NCBI RefSeq assembly: GCF_014648175.1
Contig: NZ_BMQP01000035.1
Span: 21,664 to 85,663, forward strand
Source: Planobispora rosea
GTDB lineage: Bacteria; Actinomycetota; Actinomycetes; Streptosporangiales; Streptosporangiaceae
Reading direction: 5' to 3'
Length of the DNA: 64,000 nucleotides
The notes beneath the pieces were generated by a model, which saw only the letters and a list, made by a program, of their open reading frames with translations, ran no database searches and was not told the DNA's origin. The translations under genes and the position numbers were made by a program. Numbering within the stretch: the stretch's first letter is position 1; every line of letters begins with the position of its first letter. Of this stretch, positions 8,735-16,685 are shown piece by piece.

Positions 8735-8772
8735 AGGTGTGAGGCGAACTCGCCGAGTTCTACGGTCGGAGA

Positions 8773-9168
8773 ATGATCCCCGTACAGAGAGCACCGGAAT
8801 TCAGCGCAGAGGAGCGCATCCGTCCCGAGGTGAGCGATCTCGTCGCCGAGACACACGGCAAGGCGCTGGCCGTCCTGCAACGACTGCTGAAACCGCACGG
8901 CTTCCGGGCGGTGCGCGTTCATACGATCGGCATGCGGCTGCGCGGGGACGGCATGCCGTGGCCGAAGGCATCCGTCACCCACCACGCCCCTGACCTGACG
9001 GTGTACGGCGATGCCGGTCGGGTCGTCGCCACGGTGACCGTCGGCCTGCGGGCGGGCTGCTACCTCGTTTCCCTTCCTCCGGCGGGAGTGGACTGCCGGA
9101 CCGTGACCGCCGACCGGCCTCACACGGTGGTGAACATGATCCGCGCCGCCGCGAAGGCGGCGGCATGA
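8773..9168 (+). CDS. Hypothetical protein, first gene of a three-gene cassette
   Basis: A 131-residue protein with no family I recognise. It starts with a helical stretch (VSDLVAETHGKALAVLQRLL), then a beta-rich half (DLTVYGDAGRVVATVTVGL, CYLVSLP) and an alanine-rich C-terminal helix. There is no signal peptide or membrane segment. It is divergent from the HTH-PRTase-like gene and overlaps the next gene by four bases (ATGA), so the three genes should be translated together. Confidence 0.6.
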   Translation: MIPVQRAPEFSAEERIRPEVSDLVAETHGKALAVLQRLLKPHGFRAVRVHTIGMRLRGDGMPWPKASVTHHAPDLTVYGDAGRVVATVTVGLRAGCYLVSLPPAGVDCRTVTADRPHTVVNMIRAAAKAAA

Positions 9169-9371
9169 CGGCCCGGCCGATGGCGGAGTTCCGCGTAATC
9201 GAACGGGCCAGCGGTACCTGGGAAGCCCGGTTCGCCGGCATGCCGTCCGACGTGTCTCCGGACGCGAGTGCCGAAGCCCGCGGTGATCTCCAGGCGGGGT
9301 GCGTCACCGAGCGGATCCCCCAGACGTCGGACGAAGGCTTCGCCCGCGCGGAACAGGGGAACGCGGCATGA
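9165..9371 (+). CDS. Small hypothetical protein, second cassette gene
   Basis: 68 residues. The first half could form a short beta hairpin (FRVIERASGTWEARFAG); the second is acidic and polar. No family recognised. It is supported as a gene mainly by ATGA overlaps with both neighbours and by codon use consistent with theirs. Confidence 0.5.
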   Translation: MTARPMAEFRVIERASGTWEARFAGMPSDVSPDASAEARGDLQAGCVTERIPQTSDEGFARAEQGNAA

Positions 9372-10006
9372 GAGGCGCTGCGGTGGCGCGGCCTCTCCTG
9401 CGCGAGCCCTACGTGATCGCCTACTCCGATGAGGCGGTTCCTCAGCACGTGCTCTTCGCGGAGCACTCCACCGGGCCACGGCTCCGGCACGCTCGACCCC
9501 GCCCCGGCGACTGGGCCCACGGGGTGCTGCGTGCCCGGCAGCGCACTCACCGGCGCGGCCGCCCCGACTTCCGGGCCGTCAACGCCCGCCGCCAGTGGCA
9601 GTGCATCGGCCGGGGACGCTGCCAGATCTGCGGCCGACCGGCCCGCGACCCCGAATCCGGCCGGGTGTGGTGGCTGCTGTCCGAGGACGGCAGATCGGCC
9701 GATCGGGGGTACACCAACGCGCCGCCTACCTGCCGAGCCTGCATCCCCGACGCGGCTGCGCAGTGCCCGCATCTCCGGAGGTCGATGGCCGTCTACACCG
9801 CGGCCGACTTCGAGCCCTACGGCGTCCTGGCGAACCTGTACGAACCGTGCGGAGCGCTGGCCGTCCCCGTGGAGCAAGGGGTCGAGCTGACCCTGCGGGA
9901 CGGCCTCCTCGGGTACGCGCTGGCCACCCAGCTCCTCGTCGTCCTTCACGACCTCCGGCCCGCGCCCCTTCCGTCCGCGCCGCCACGAGGACGAGCCCTC
10001 CCGTGA
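9368..10006 (+). CDS. Hypothetical protein with a zinc-finger-like cysteine cluster
   Basis: A 212-residue protein starting at an ATG that overlaps the previous stop. The central part has CQICG (near residue 85) and, about 40 residues later, CRAC then a further Cys and His, spacing suggestive of an HNH-like or treble-clef zinc site. The N-terminus (REPYVIAYSDEAVPQHVLFAE) and the C-terminal helix (LLGYALATQLLVVLHDL) are not recognised. A perfect hairpin follows the stop, closing the cassette. Nuclease, DNA-binding or structural roles are all possible. Confidence 0.55.
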   Translation: MRGAAVARPLLREPYVIAYSDEAVPQHVLFAEHSTGPRLRHARPRPGDWAHGVLRARQRTHRRGRPDFRAVNARRQWQCIGRGRCQICGRPARDPESGRVWWLLSEDGRSADRGYTNAPPTCRACIPDAAAQCPHLRRSMAVYTAADFEPYGVLANLYEPCGALAVPVEQGVELTLRDGLLGYALATQLLVVLHDLRPAPLPSAPPRGRALP

Positions 10007-10008
10007 GC

Positions 10009-10050
10009 CGGCGCGGCAGCGTGCGATCTCGTCTCCGCGCTGCCGCGCCG
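10009..10050 (+). terminator. Strong hairpin after the three-gene cassette
   Basis: A perfect 13-bp stem (CGGCGCGGCAGCG at 10009-10021 pairing with 10038-10050) around a 16-base loop, two bases after the TGA at 10004-10006. No T-run follows, which is usual in high-GC actinobacteria. Confidence 0.65.
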
Positions 10051-10238
10051 ATCACCCCCTGCGGGCACCGGGAACCCGCAGGGCGCAAGAAAGCGGCCGA
10101 CGACGCCCAGGAACGGGCTCGATCGCAGCCGCTCGCGGTGCCCTGGAGTCGGGGCCTTTCCCCGCCCGGGCTACCGCACCACACCGCTTCAGCGAGGAAT
10201 CAGCAGGCCGGCCCCTCAACCGGGCCGGCACCGATCGA

Positions 10239-11861
10239 TTGCTGGAATCCGCAGAGAAACCCCATGAGGACCTCCGGGTCTTGCTGAAGGAATTCAACGA
10301 GCTCGGTGAAACCCAGCGCACTCTGATCGTGCGGCATCTGGAGTTGTTCCTGGACGGGCCGATCGAGGACCAGATGTGGCACCACGCCCTGACACGGGCC
10401 AAGCTGGAGCAGATGGCCAAGGGCCGGGCCGATCGCGTCTGGAAGTTCTTCGAACCAGCACCTGCAGAGCCTCGGGTGCGTCCACCGCAGCCGGTCGACG
10501 TTCCCTTCGCTGTTTGGGCTCAGGCCGTGGCGGCAACTGTCGTCTTTGTCATCGCGACACTCCACATCGGCTATCTGCTGGCACAGGCAGGTCAGGTCAT
10601 CGAGTTGCTCACCTACCTGCTGAGCGTCATCGGCGGTTACTTCGGCGCGCGCAACGGCGCGGAATGGCGCTTCAGAACAGTACACCGCCATGCGAAAGAC
10701 ATGGAGTACGGAACGCTGCAGCACAGGAGCAGCGCGCCTGCCGGCGGTTTCGCCAGCAAAGTGGATGAGCGATTCGGCTACTACTTCGCCAAATACGTTC
10801 CGCACGGTGCGAACCGCGACATCTGGCTGGCCAGAACAGCGGGAATCCGCAACAGCCTGCGCAACGAGATCGTCGATGCCTACCGGGAGACGAGGACCGG
10901 ATCCGAGGAGATCCATTGGCTGATCCGGCATCGTGTCCAGGACGTCAGAGATCAGTGGAGGAAGGGCACGCTGTGGAACTACCGTGAGGAGCTGGCGACA
11001 CCGCTGGTGACAAAAGCAGCGACCATCTTCGGAGTAGTCGCTCTCATGGCCGGTGGAATATGGGCAGCAAGTGGCGCTGTACAGGCCGTCCCTCTGAGTG
11101 CGGTTCGCTCGATGGCTCTTGTCCTGGCAAGCGGATGGATCGCCGCCCGCGCCTGGCTGCACATCACCCTTGAACGCCGACGGTATACCACCGACGAGCG
11201 CGAAGCTGATCAAAGGCTGGAGAAGAGCTGGGAGGCCTTCGGCAAATGGAAGGAGAAGCTGGCCGACAAACCCGACGACCTGGAGATATCCGCCTGGCTG
11301 GACTGCGACCGGAAAGTGCTGCTGGACGAGGCATTGCAGCACTACAAGCTGACCATGAGCAATGTTGTCGCTCATGCCTTCATCGAAGCACCTGCTTCCT
11401 CGGCGAAGCGTGCTCGGGTACGGGGCGGGCCTTGGCGCTATAAGAAATATCAGCTTCTCGTCTTCCTTCTTACCGAAGACGGAGTACGTCAGCTCACCGT
11501 CACCCTCGACTTCGAACGAGGTACGTTCCACGATCGGCAGCGGACCAACTACCGCTTCGAAGCGGTCGCGGCCGTACGAGTAAACCAAGCGGACAATGAT
11601 GAACGGACTTTCGATCTCGCGCTCATCGACGGGCAGAAGATCAGTGTTCAGGTGACGGGTCCGGGAATGGAGGAACTCCAGCAGGACGAGCAACCTGGAA
11701 CGGTGTCCGAGGTGACGCTTGATGCCTCAGGTATTCACCATACGCTCCATGTTCTGGAGGGGGTTGCCGCAGAAGGGAAGGAATGGATTTCACGCGAGCG
11801 CGGGCGTGGAGAGGAGCGTGCGGGGAAATTCGCAGCCGTTATGAAGAACTCCGAGTCCTGA
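10239..11861 (+). CDS. Large membrane protein of unknown function
   Basis: A 540-residue protein with two pairs of predicted transmembrane helices, about residues 92-115/118-138 and 258-280/285-305. They flank a 120-residue charged domain (GTLQHRS...VDERFGYYFAKYVPHG, HWLIRHRVQDVRDQW). The last 230 residues are soluble and beta-rich (YQLLVFLLTEDGVRQLTVTL, FDLALIDGQKISVQV). The N-terminal 85 residues are helical. I know no family for it. The only start in reach is TTG at 10239, with no convincing ribosome site, so the true start is uncertain. It stands alone between the cassette terminator and tRNA-Arg, and its codon bias is slightly weaker than that of core genes, consistent with acquired DNA. 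Confidence 0.6.
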   Translation: MLESAEKPHEDLRVLLKEFNELGETQRTLIVRHLELFLDGPIEDQMWHHALTRAKLEQMAKGRADRVWKFFEPAPAEPRVRPPQPVDVPFAVWAQAVAATVVFVIATLHIGYLLAQAGQVIELLTYLLSVIGGYFGARNGAEWRFRTVHRHAKDMEYGTLQHRSSAPAGGFASKVDERFGYYFAKYVPHGANRDIWLARTAGIRNSLRNEIVDAYRETRTGSEEIHWLIRHRVQDVRDQWRKGTLWNYREELATPLVTKAATIFGVVALMAGGIWAASGAVQAVPLSAVRSMALVLASGWIAARAWLHITLERRRYTTDEREADQRLEKSWEAFGKWKEKLADKPDDLEISAWLDCDRKVLLDEALQHYKLTMSNVVAHAFIEAPASSAKRARVRGGPWRYKKYQLLVFLLTEDGVRQLTVTLDFERGTFHDRQRTNYRFEAVAAVRVNQADNDERTFDLALIDGQKISVQVTGPGMEELQQDEQPGTVSEVTLDASGIHHTLHVLEGVAAEGKEWISRERGRGEERAGKFAAVMKNSES

Positions 11862-12306
11862 CTGTGAATGGTGCAGCCACCGTATGGTACTTCAGGATCC
11901 AGATATTCGGATGGATGATGTCACCGGGGCGAAGCGGAACAATCAAGAACGCCGAGGTTACGGGACTCCGTCGTGATGCGACGGTCTGCGGTATCGGACC
12001 CTGCTCCGTGCCGAACCAGGCTGCGGCACAGGACCTGAACGGTTCGACCGCCTGGTTGCTTTCAGTGTTGAGAGGTCGGCGGGGTCCCTCTCTGTCGCCG
12101 AGGGCATGAGAGAGCAGGGGTGCTCGCAGAAGCGCTGTGGGCTCGGAAGGTGCTGTGACGGACGAGCGTGGAGGGCCGCGCTTCTGGCGATCATGGTGTG
12201 CGCACGGTCCGTGCACGCGAGCACGCCAGGAGCACGCAGGGGCCGGAACTTCATTCCAGAAGAGGCCCGCCCTCCGAGTTTTCGCAGGTCAGGCCATGAT
12301 CAAAAG
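11862..12306. other. Gap before tRNA-Arg
   Basis: No protein gene is convincing in either strand. Sequence just after 11862 is AT-richer than average. I looked for a duplicated tRNA 3' end (an attachment-site scar) and saw none here. Confidence 0.4.
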
Positions 12307-12380
12307 CGCGCCCTGCAGGATTCGAACCTGCGACCGTCGGATTAGAAGTCCGGTGCTCTATCCAGCTGAGCTAAGGGCGC
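12307..12380 (-). tRNA. tRNA-Arg (anticodon TCT)
   Basis: On the minus strand a complete cloverleaf can be drawn. The acceptor stem is GCGCCCT with AGGGCGC, the D arm contains AGCTCAGCTGGATAGAGC, the anticodon loop is CTTCTAA with anticodon TCT (reads AGA), and the T arm has GGTTCGAATCC. The discriminator is G and CCA is not encoded. tRNA genes of this type are frequent integration sites, and a recombinase gene starts 93 bp away. Confidence 0.95.
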
Positions 12381-12473
12381 TTGAATTTACCGCCTGACCA
12401 GCATTTTAACTGGCTATGTGAGACGGTAGCATAACAGTGCACCGGTCGAACAGTATCGGATTTGGAGGGACCC

Positions 12474-13406
12474 ATGGCGCGCTCCCGAAGACAGGTCCCG
12501 TCCTCGCCCCGCCTGCTCGACATGGTCGCCTCGTGGGAGCTGTCCCTCCGGGCGGCCGGCAAGTCGCCGGGTACGGTCCGCAGCTACCTCGACAGCGTAC
12601 GCGCCCTCGCCTCGTTTCTCGCCGAGCACGAGCCGCCGGTCGATGTCGAGACGGTCGGCGCCGGGAACGTCCGGGCTTTCCTCACCGCCAGCCGTGAGGC
12701 CACCAGCGCGGGCAACGCGCACAAGCACTTCCGGAACCTGCGGGTGTTCTTCAACTGGCTGATCGCCGAGGGGGAGCGGACCGCCGCGAGTCCGCTGGAC
12801 GGCGTCGATCCGCCCAGTGGCGCGTCCCGGCCTGCCGACCCGCTGACCGACCGGGAACTGGAAGCACTGCTGGAGACCTGCTCCGGCGGTACGTGGGTGG
12901 ACCTCCGAGACACCGCGATCATCCGCATCCTCATGGACAACGGCATGCGCGTGTCCGGCCTGGCCGGGCTGCGCTACAGCGCCGACGACGAGCAGGCCAA
13001 CGACGTGTGGCTGGACCGTCACATCCTGAGGACCACCCTCAGGGACGGGAGCGTGCACCTGGCGCCGATCGGCGGCAGGACCGCCGTGGCGATCGACCGT
13101 TACCTGCGCTCACGCGTCCGGCACCCGCACGCCGCCTCGCCGTGGTTATGGCTGCCGGTACGCGGCATCACCGCCGAGGGGGGAGAGCGGCGGCTGACCG
13201 TCACCGGCATCCAGCAGATGCTGGAACGGCGCGGCCGGGAGGCGGGGATCGCGGGACGGCTGCATCCGCACCGGTTCCGCCACACCATGGCCGGCCACTA
13301 CCTGGAAGCGGGCGGCGACCCGCTGAACCTGATGCGGATCGCCGGTTGGAAGAGCATGGAAATGGTGCGCCGTCGCATCGGAGCGCGCGCCGACGGGTGG
13401 AAATAG
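12474..13406 (+). CDS. Tyrosine recombinase/integrase homologue, probably inactive
   Basis: A 310-residue XerC/D-like protein. Residues about 15-105 form the SAM-like core-binding domain (AAGKSPGTVRSYLDSVRAL...AHKHFRNLRVFFNWL). The catalytic domain keeps Arg I in NGMRVSGLAGL, the H-x-x-R box in HPHRFRHTMAGHYLE and a Trp at the second His position (RIAGWKS). The beta-hairpin lysine is missing, because the strand reads HILRTTLRDGSVHLAPIG. The C-terminus reads MEMVRRRIGARADGWK, where an active enzyme has R-R-Y-G; no nucleophilic Tyr is present. ATG 12474 has GGAGGG upstream. It is either a decayed integrase or a DNA-binding derivative, divergently placed beside tRNA-Arg. Confidence 0.8.
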   Translation: MARSRRQVPSSPRLLDMVASWELSLRAAGKSPGTVRSYLDSVRALASFLAEHEPPVDVETVGAGNVRAFLTASREATSAGNAHKHFRNLRVFFNWLIAEGERTAASPLDGVDPPSGASRPADPLTDRELEALLETCSGGTWVDLRDTAIIRILMDNGMRVSGLAGLRYSADDEQANDVWLDRHILRTTLRDGSVHLAPIGGRTAVAIDRYLRSRVRHPHAASPWLWLPVRGITAEGGERRLTVTGIQQMLERRGREAGIAGRLHPHRFRHTMAGHYLEAGGDPLNLMRIAGWKSMEMVRRRIGARADGWK

Positions 13407-13682
13407 GGGGCGTGCCACGCCGGCGGGCGGGGACAGACGAGTGGCACAAGGAAAAGGCGCGGGCATAAGGCGTGAGATATGAGCCGCGAGGCACGAAGCG
13501 CGAGATACAAGCCGTAAGGCGACCGGTTATGCGCCCACCGGCCTGACAACGGGCGGTTTCTTACGAAACAATGAGGAGTTTCTTCGCTCTGGAACTCGCG
13601 CCGCCTGTGCCCGATCGAGTGAACCCGTACGACGGGCTGACCGATCCCGGGCCCGTCTCGGTCGGCAGAGAAGAGGACTCCC
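13407..13682. promoter_or_regulatory. Leader region of the STAS gene with degenerate repeats
   Basis: The left part contains an imperfect direct repeat (GCGTGAGATATGAGCCG at about 13470 and GCGCGAGATACAAGCCG at about 13498). A small palindrome, GTTTC-TTAC-GAAAC at 13556-13569, lies about 115 bp before the STAS start and could belong to its promoter. No gene is present. Confidence 0.35.
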
Positions 13683-13994
13683 ATGGACGCGGTGTCGGTC
13701 AACACGGTTCCCGGCGGCGCACTGCACGTGGTGCTGCGCGGTGAGATCGATTTCACCAACTCCGCCTGGGTGCGGAAGGTGATCTGCGACGCGGTGGCCG
13801 AGCAGCGTCCGCCGGCGGTGCGGGTCGAGATGGCCGAGGTGGCGTTCCTGGACTCCTCCGGCATCGGGATGCTGGTGGACGTCATGAGAGCGGCCGGAGA
13901 GGCGGATGCGGCCTTCCGGGTGGAGCACCCCACCTCAAGGGTCTATGACCAGTTGCGTACGGCCGGCCTGCTGGCGGCGTTCGGGCTCCCCTGA
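13683..13994 (+). CDS. Anti-sigma factor antagonist (STAS domain)
   Basis: A single 103-residue STAS domain of the SpoIIAA/RsbV type. The strand-helix pattern LHVVLRGEIDFTN is followed by VEMAEVAFLDSSGIGML; Ser58 or Ser59 in that motif is the residue phosphorylated by the partner kinase. In the unphosphorylated state such proteins sequester the anti-sigma kinase and free a sigma factor. AAGAGGA precedes ATG 13683. The phosphatase and kinase encoded just downstream complete a partner-switching set, although a separate promoter for them in the 110-bp gap is possible. Confidence 0.85.
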   Translation: MDAVSVNTVPGGALHVVLRGEIDFTNSAWVRKVICDAVAEQRPPAVRVEMAEVAFLDSSGIGMLVDVMRAAGEADAAFRVEHPTSRVYDQLRTAGLLAAFGLP

Positions 13995-14104
13995 GCGATG
14001 GGTGACGGGCGATGGGCGTGTGCTCACATCGCCGGCGGGGCCGTACCCGCCGGTGGACGGATAGGGCCGTTGACAGTGACTGACGGAGATGGCTGGATCG
14101 GCTG

Positions 14105-16081
14105 ATGGAGCCGGAGCAGGACTACCTGAGACGCCTAGCCGACATCGACGCCAGAGTCGAGCAGGCCCGGGCCGATCCCGAGGTGGTGCTCGGGCGTGCG
14201 GCCGGGCTGCTCGCCGGACGGACCGGGTGCCGGGTGGACGAGGCCCACGCCCATCTGCTGAGGCTGGCGGCCGAGCGGGAAGGCGACGTGGGGAAGACGG
14301 CCGCCGACGTGCTGGCGGCGCTGGAGGGCGGCCGTACACCGCACGAACCGGATCGGCTGCGCGCAATGACGGACACGGTCCTGCGGACCCCGTCCCGCGA
14401 CCGCCACCCGCAGCCTCCCGGTCCCGGACATCTTCCGGGTCCCGCCGTCGCACCCGGTCCCGCCGTCGCACCCGGTCCCGCCGTCCCGCCCGGTAACGGC
14501 TCCCCGCCCGTGGGGAGCGGCTGGGCGGACATCGTGCAGCAGGTCCTCGACGCCGTACCGGGCAGTCACACCGCGTTGATGCCGGTGCGGGACCGGGCCG
14601 GACGGATCGAGGACTACGTGTTCGCGGCGGTGAGCCCGTCGGTGGTGGACCTTTCGGGGCGCCGCGGCACGCAGATCGTGGGCCGGCGGATGAGCGAGAC
14701 CTATCCCACCATCGTGAACGGGCCGGTCTGGGAGATATGGGAGAAGTCGATCGCCGACGGCCTGCCGCGCGAGGTCGGGCCGGTCCCCTACGTCAGTCCC
14801 AGTGATCGGGCGCCGGCCGGCGTGACCTTCACCGTCCGGGTGCAGCCGGTCGGCCCGGGCCTGCTCAACAGCTGGATCCGGCACGACGAGGAGGCCCGGC
14901 TCGCCGAGCGCATCGACCAGACCGAACGGCTGGGCAACCTCGGCTGGGGCGAGTGGGATCTGATCACCGGGGATATCGTCTGGTCCGAAGGGCTGTACCG
15001 CATCTACGAACGCGACCCGGCGGACGGGCCGATGCCCAGCGCGGAGAGCGACGCCCTCACAGTGCCCGAGGACGTGCCCCTGCGACAGCAGGCGGTCGAG
15101 ATGTTCGGCCGCGGGCAGACCGTCGACGTGAGCTACCGGATCCGCGTCAGCGGCCGGATCAAGCACATCCGTACCATCGTGGATGCCGTGCGCGGCACGG
15201 ACGGCCGGCCGGTCAGGATCTACGGGATCGTCCAGGACGTCACCGCCGGTGAGACCAGCCGCGCCAAACTCGCCGAGGTCGAGCAGCAGCTGCGCGAGCA
15301 TCAGCGGAGCCTGGCCGCTGAGCACCGGCTGGCCGTGCAGCTCCAGCAGATCGTGCTGCCCATCCCGGAGACCCCCTTCGATCTGGCGGGACTGCGGGTC
15401 GCGGTGCGGTACTTGCCGGCCGAGAAGGCCAGCCAGGTCGGCGGGGACTGGTACCACGCAGCGGCCGCCGGTGACGGCAGCGTGGTGCTCGCCGTGGGCG
15501 ACGTCGCCGGGCACGGCCTGCAGGCCGCCGCGGCCATGGCCCAGCTGCGCCATGCGATGGCCGCGCTGGCCGTGACCACCACCAGTGATCCGGCGGAGCT
15601 CCTGACACACCTCAACCGGCTGCTCTACACCGCCCGTTCGGCGGCCGAGCCGATGCCCGTGACCGCGACCGCGGTGGTGGCCCGCTACGACCCGCCCACC
15701 GGCGCGCTGAGGTGGGCCCAGGCGGGACACCCGGCACCGCTGCGCGCCCGCGCCGGTGTCACCGTCGAGCTGGACCGGCCGGAGGGGCCCCTGCTGGGCG
15801 CGTTCCCCGGGGCCCGTTACGACACCGCCACCGTCACGTTCGTCCCCGGTGACCTGCTGCTGTTCTACACCGACGGGCTCATCGAACACCGCGACCGGAC
15901 CCTGGAGGAAGGGCTGGCCCCGATCGTGGCGACCCTCGACCGCGTCTCCGGTGAGCACAACCAGCAGCCCCTCGCCGAGCTTCTGTCGCAGCTGCGCCAC
16001 GCCAACCCCGACGACGACGCCTGCATCCTCGCCGCCCGCCCGTTGCCCGCCGTGACCGGCAGGGGAGGTGGCGATGGCTGA
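14105..16081 (+). CDS. ANTAR-PAS-PAS-PP2C (SpoIIE-type) phosphatase
   Basis: 658 residues with an unusual order of domains. Residues about 8-72 resemble an ANTAR RNA-binding module (VLGRAAGLLAGRTGCRVDEAHAHLLRLA). A Pro/Gly linker follows, containing a DNA repeat of 18-bp units at about 14447-14490. One PAS-like region spans about 140-260 and a typical PAS fold about 285-385 (NLGWGEWDLITGDIVWSEGLYRIY ending in YGIVQDVT). The C-terminal PP2C phosphatase has metal aspartates in GGDWYH (about 446), GDVAGHG (about 465), YTDGLIE (about 588) and DDDACI (about 636). It should dephosphorylate a STAS antagonist, most simply the adjacent one. It overlaps the kinase gene by eight bases. Confidence 0.85.
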   Translation: MEPEQDYLRRLADIDARVEQARADPEVVLGRAAGLLAGRTGCRVDEAHAHLLRLAAEREGDVGKTAADVLAALEGGRTPHEPDRLRAMTDTVLRTPSRDRHPQPPGPGHLPGPAVAPGPAVAPGPAVPPGNGSPPVGSGWADIVQQVLDAVPGSHTALMPVRDRAGRIEDYVFAAVSPSVVDLSGRRGTQIVGRRMSETYPTIVNGPVWEIWEKSIADGLPREVGPVPYVSPSDRAPAGVTFTVRVQPVGPGLLNSWIRHDEEARLAERIDQTERLGNLGWGEWDLITGDIVWSEGLYRIYERDPADGPMPSAESDALTVPEDVPLRQQAVEMFGRGQTVDVSYRIRVSGRIKHIRTIVDAVRGTDGRPVRIYGIVQDVTAGETSRAKLAEVEQQLREHQRSLAAEHRLAVQLQQIVLPIPETPFDLAGLRVAVRYLPAEKASQVGGDWYHAAAAGDGSVVLAVGDVAGHGLQAAAAMAQLRHAMAALAVTTTSDPAELLTHLNRLLYTARSAAEPMPVTATAVVARYDPPTGALRWAQAGHPAPLRARAGVTVELDRPEGPLLGAFPGARYDTATVTFVPGDLLLFYTDGLIEHRDRTLEEGLAPIVATLDRVSGEHNQQPLAELLSQLRHANPDDDACILAARPLPAVTGRGGGDG

Positions 16082-16505
16082 ACCTCCCGATCCCGGCCCC
16101 GGTGGCCCGGATCCGTCCGCCGGGCACCGCGTCGACCTGCTGGTCCGCGATTTCGACCTGGGCACGCTGGTCGCCGTACGGCACGAGGTGGAACAGTGCA
16201 GCGAACGGCACGGCCTGTCCGGCCTGGCGCTGTACCGCTTCATCGTCGCGGTCAACGAGATCACCACCAATGCGGTACGGCACGGCGGCGGGACCGGGCG
16301 ACTGAGGCTCTGGCGCACCGATGGCCGGATCTGCTGCGAGGTCACCGATCGAGGACCGGGCATGCCCGCCTCCTCCGCGGACCACCGGCCCGTGCCGCCG
16401 GAGAGCAGCGGCGGCCGGGGGCTCTGGCTCGCCCGGCACGGCGTCAGACGCTTCACCGTGCGTACCGGCACCGGCGGCACCAGCGTCACCCTGGAAGCCA
16501 TCTGA
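16074..16505 (+). CDS. Anti-sigma regulatory factor, HATPase (RsbW-like kinase)
   Basis: A 143-residue GHKL ATP-binding domain. The N box is NEITTNAVRHGGG (61-73), the G1 box DRGPGMP and the G2 box GGRGLWLARHGV. Such proteins phosphorylate STAS antagonists and bind sigma factors or other regulators. ATG 16074 lies five bases after AGGGGAGG and overlaps the end of the phosphatase gene, indicating coupled translation. No alternative sigma gene is adjacent, so the final target lies elsewhere. Confidence 0.85.
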   Translation: MAEPPDPGPGGPDPSAGHRVDLLVRDFDLGTLVAVRHEVEQCSERHGLSGLALYRFIVAVNEITTNAVRHGGGTGRLRLWRTDGRICCEVTDRGPGMPASSADHRPVPPESSGGRGLWLARHGVRRFTVRTGTGGTSVTLEAI

Positions 16506-16645
16506 TCACCGTCCCACCTCCGCCCCGCCTCTGCCCTGTCTCGGTCCTGCCTCCGCCGTGCCACTCCGCCGCGTCTCCGCAGGCACCGCTCCCCGTGCGT
16601 TCCGGGGCAGGCTCTCCCGGCCCGGGTTGCGATGCGTAATGGGTT

Positions 16646-16673
16646 GGCGAATACTCAAATTCGATTATTCGCC
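16646..16673. promoter_or_regulatory. Palindromic operator before the PadR gene
   Basis: GGCGAATA and TATTCGCC form a perfect 8-bp inverted repeat 12 bases apart, in an AT-rich patch ending at the ribosome site of the PadR gene. PadR proteins commonly bind such AT-rich palindromes at their own promoters, so autoregulation is likely. Confidence 0.6.
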
Positions 16674-16685
16674 GGGAGGTGGTGC

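Noticed and set aside
11862..13682. Attachment-site duplication of tRNA-Arg
   Set aside because: No second copy of the tRNA 3' end was seen near the tRNA or the recombinase gene.
14135..16564. An 809-residue minus-strand open frame opposite the PP2C phosphatase and kinase genes
   Set aside because: It is Gly/Arg/His-rich frame noise of high-GC DNA. The plus-strand frames contain complete ANTAR, PAS, PP2C and HATPase motifs with ribosome sites.
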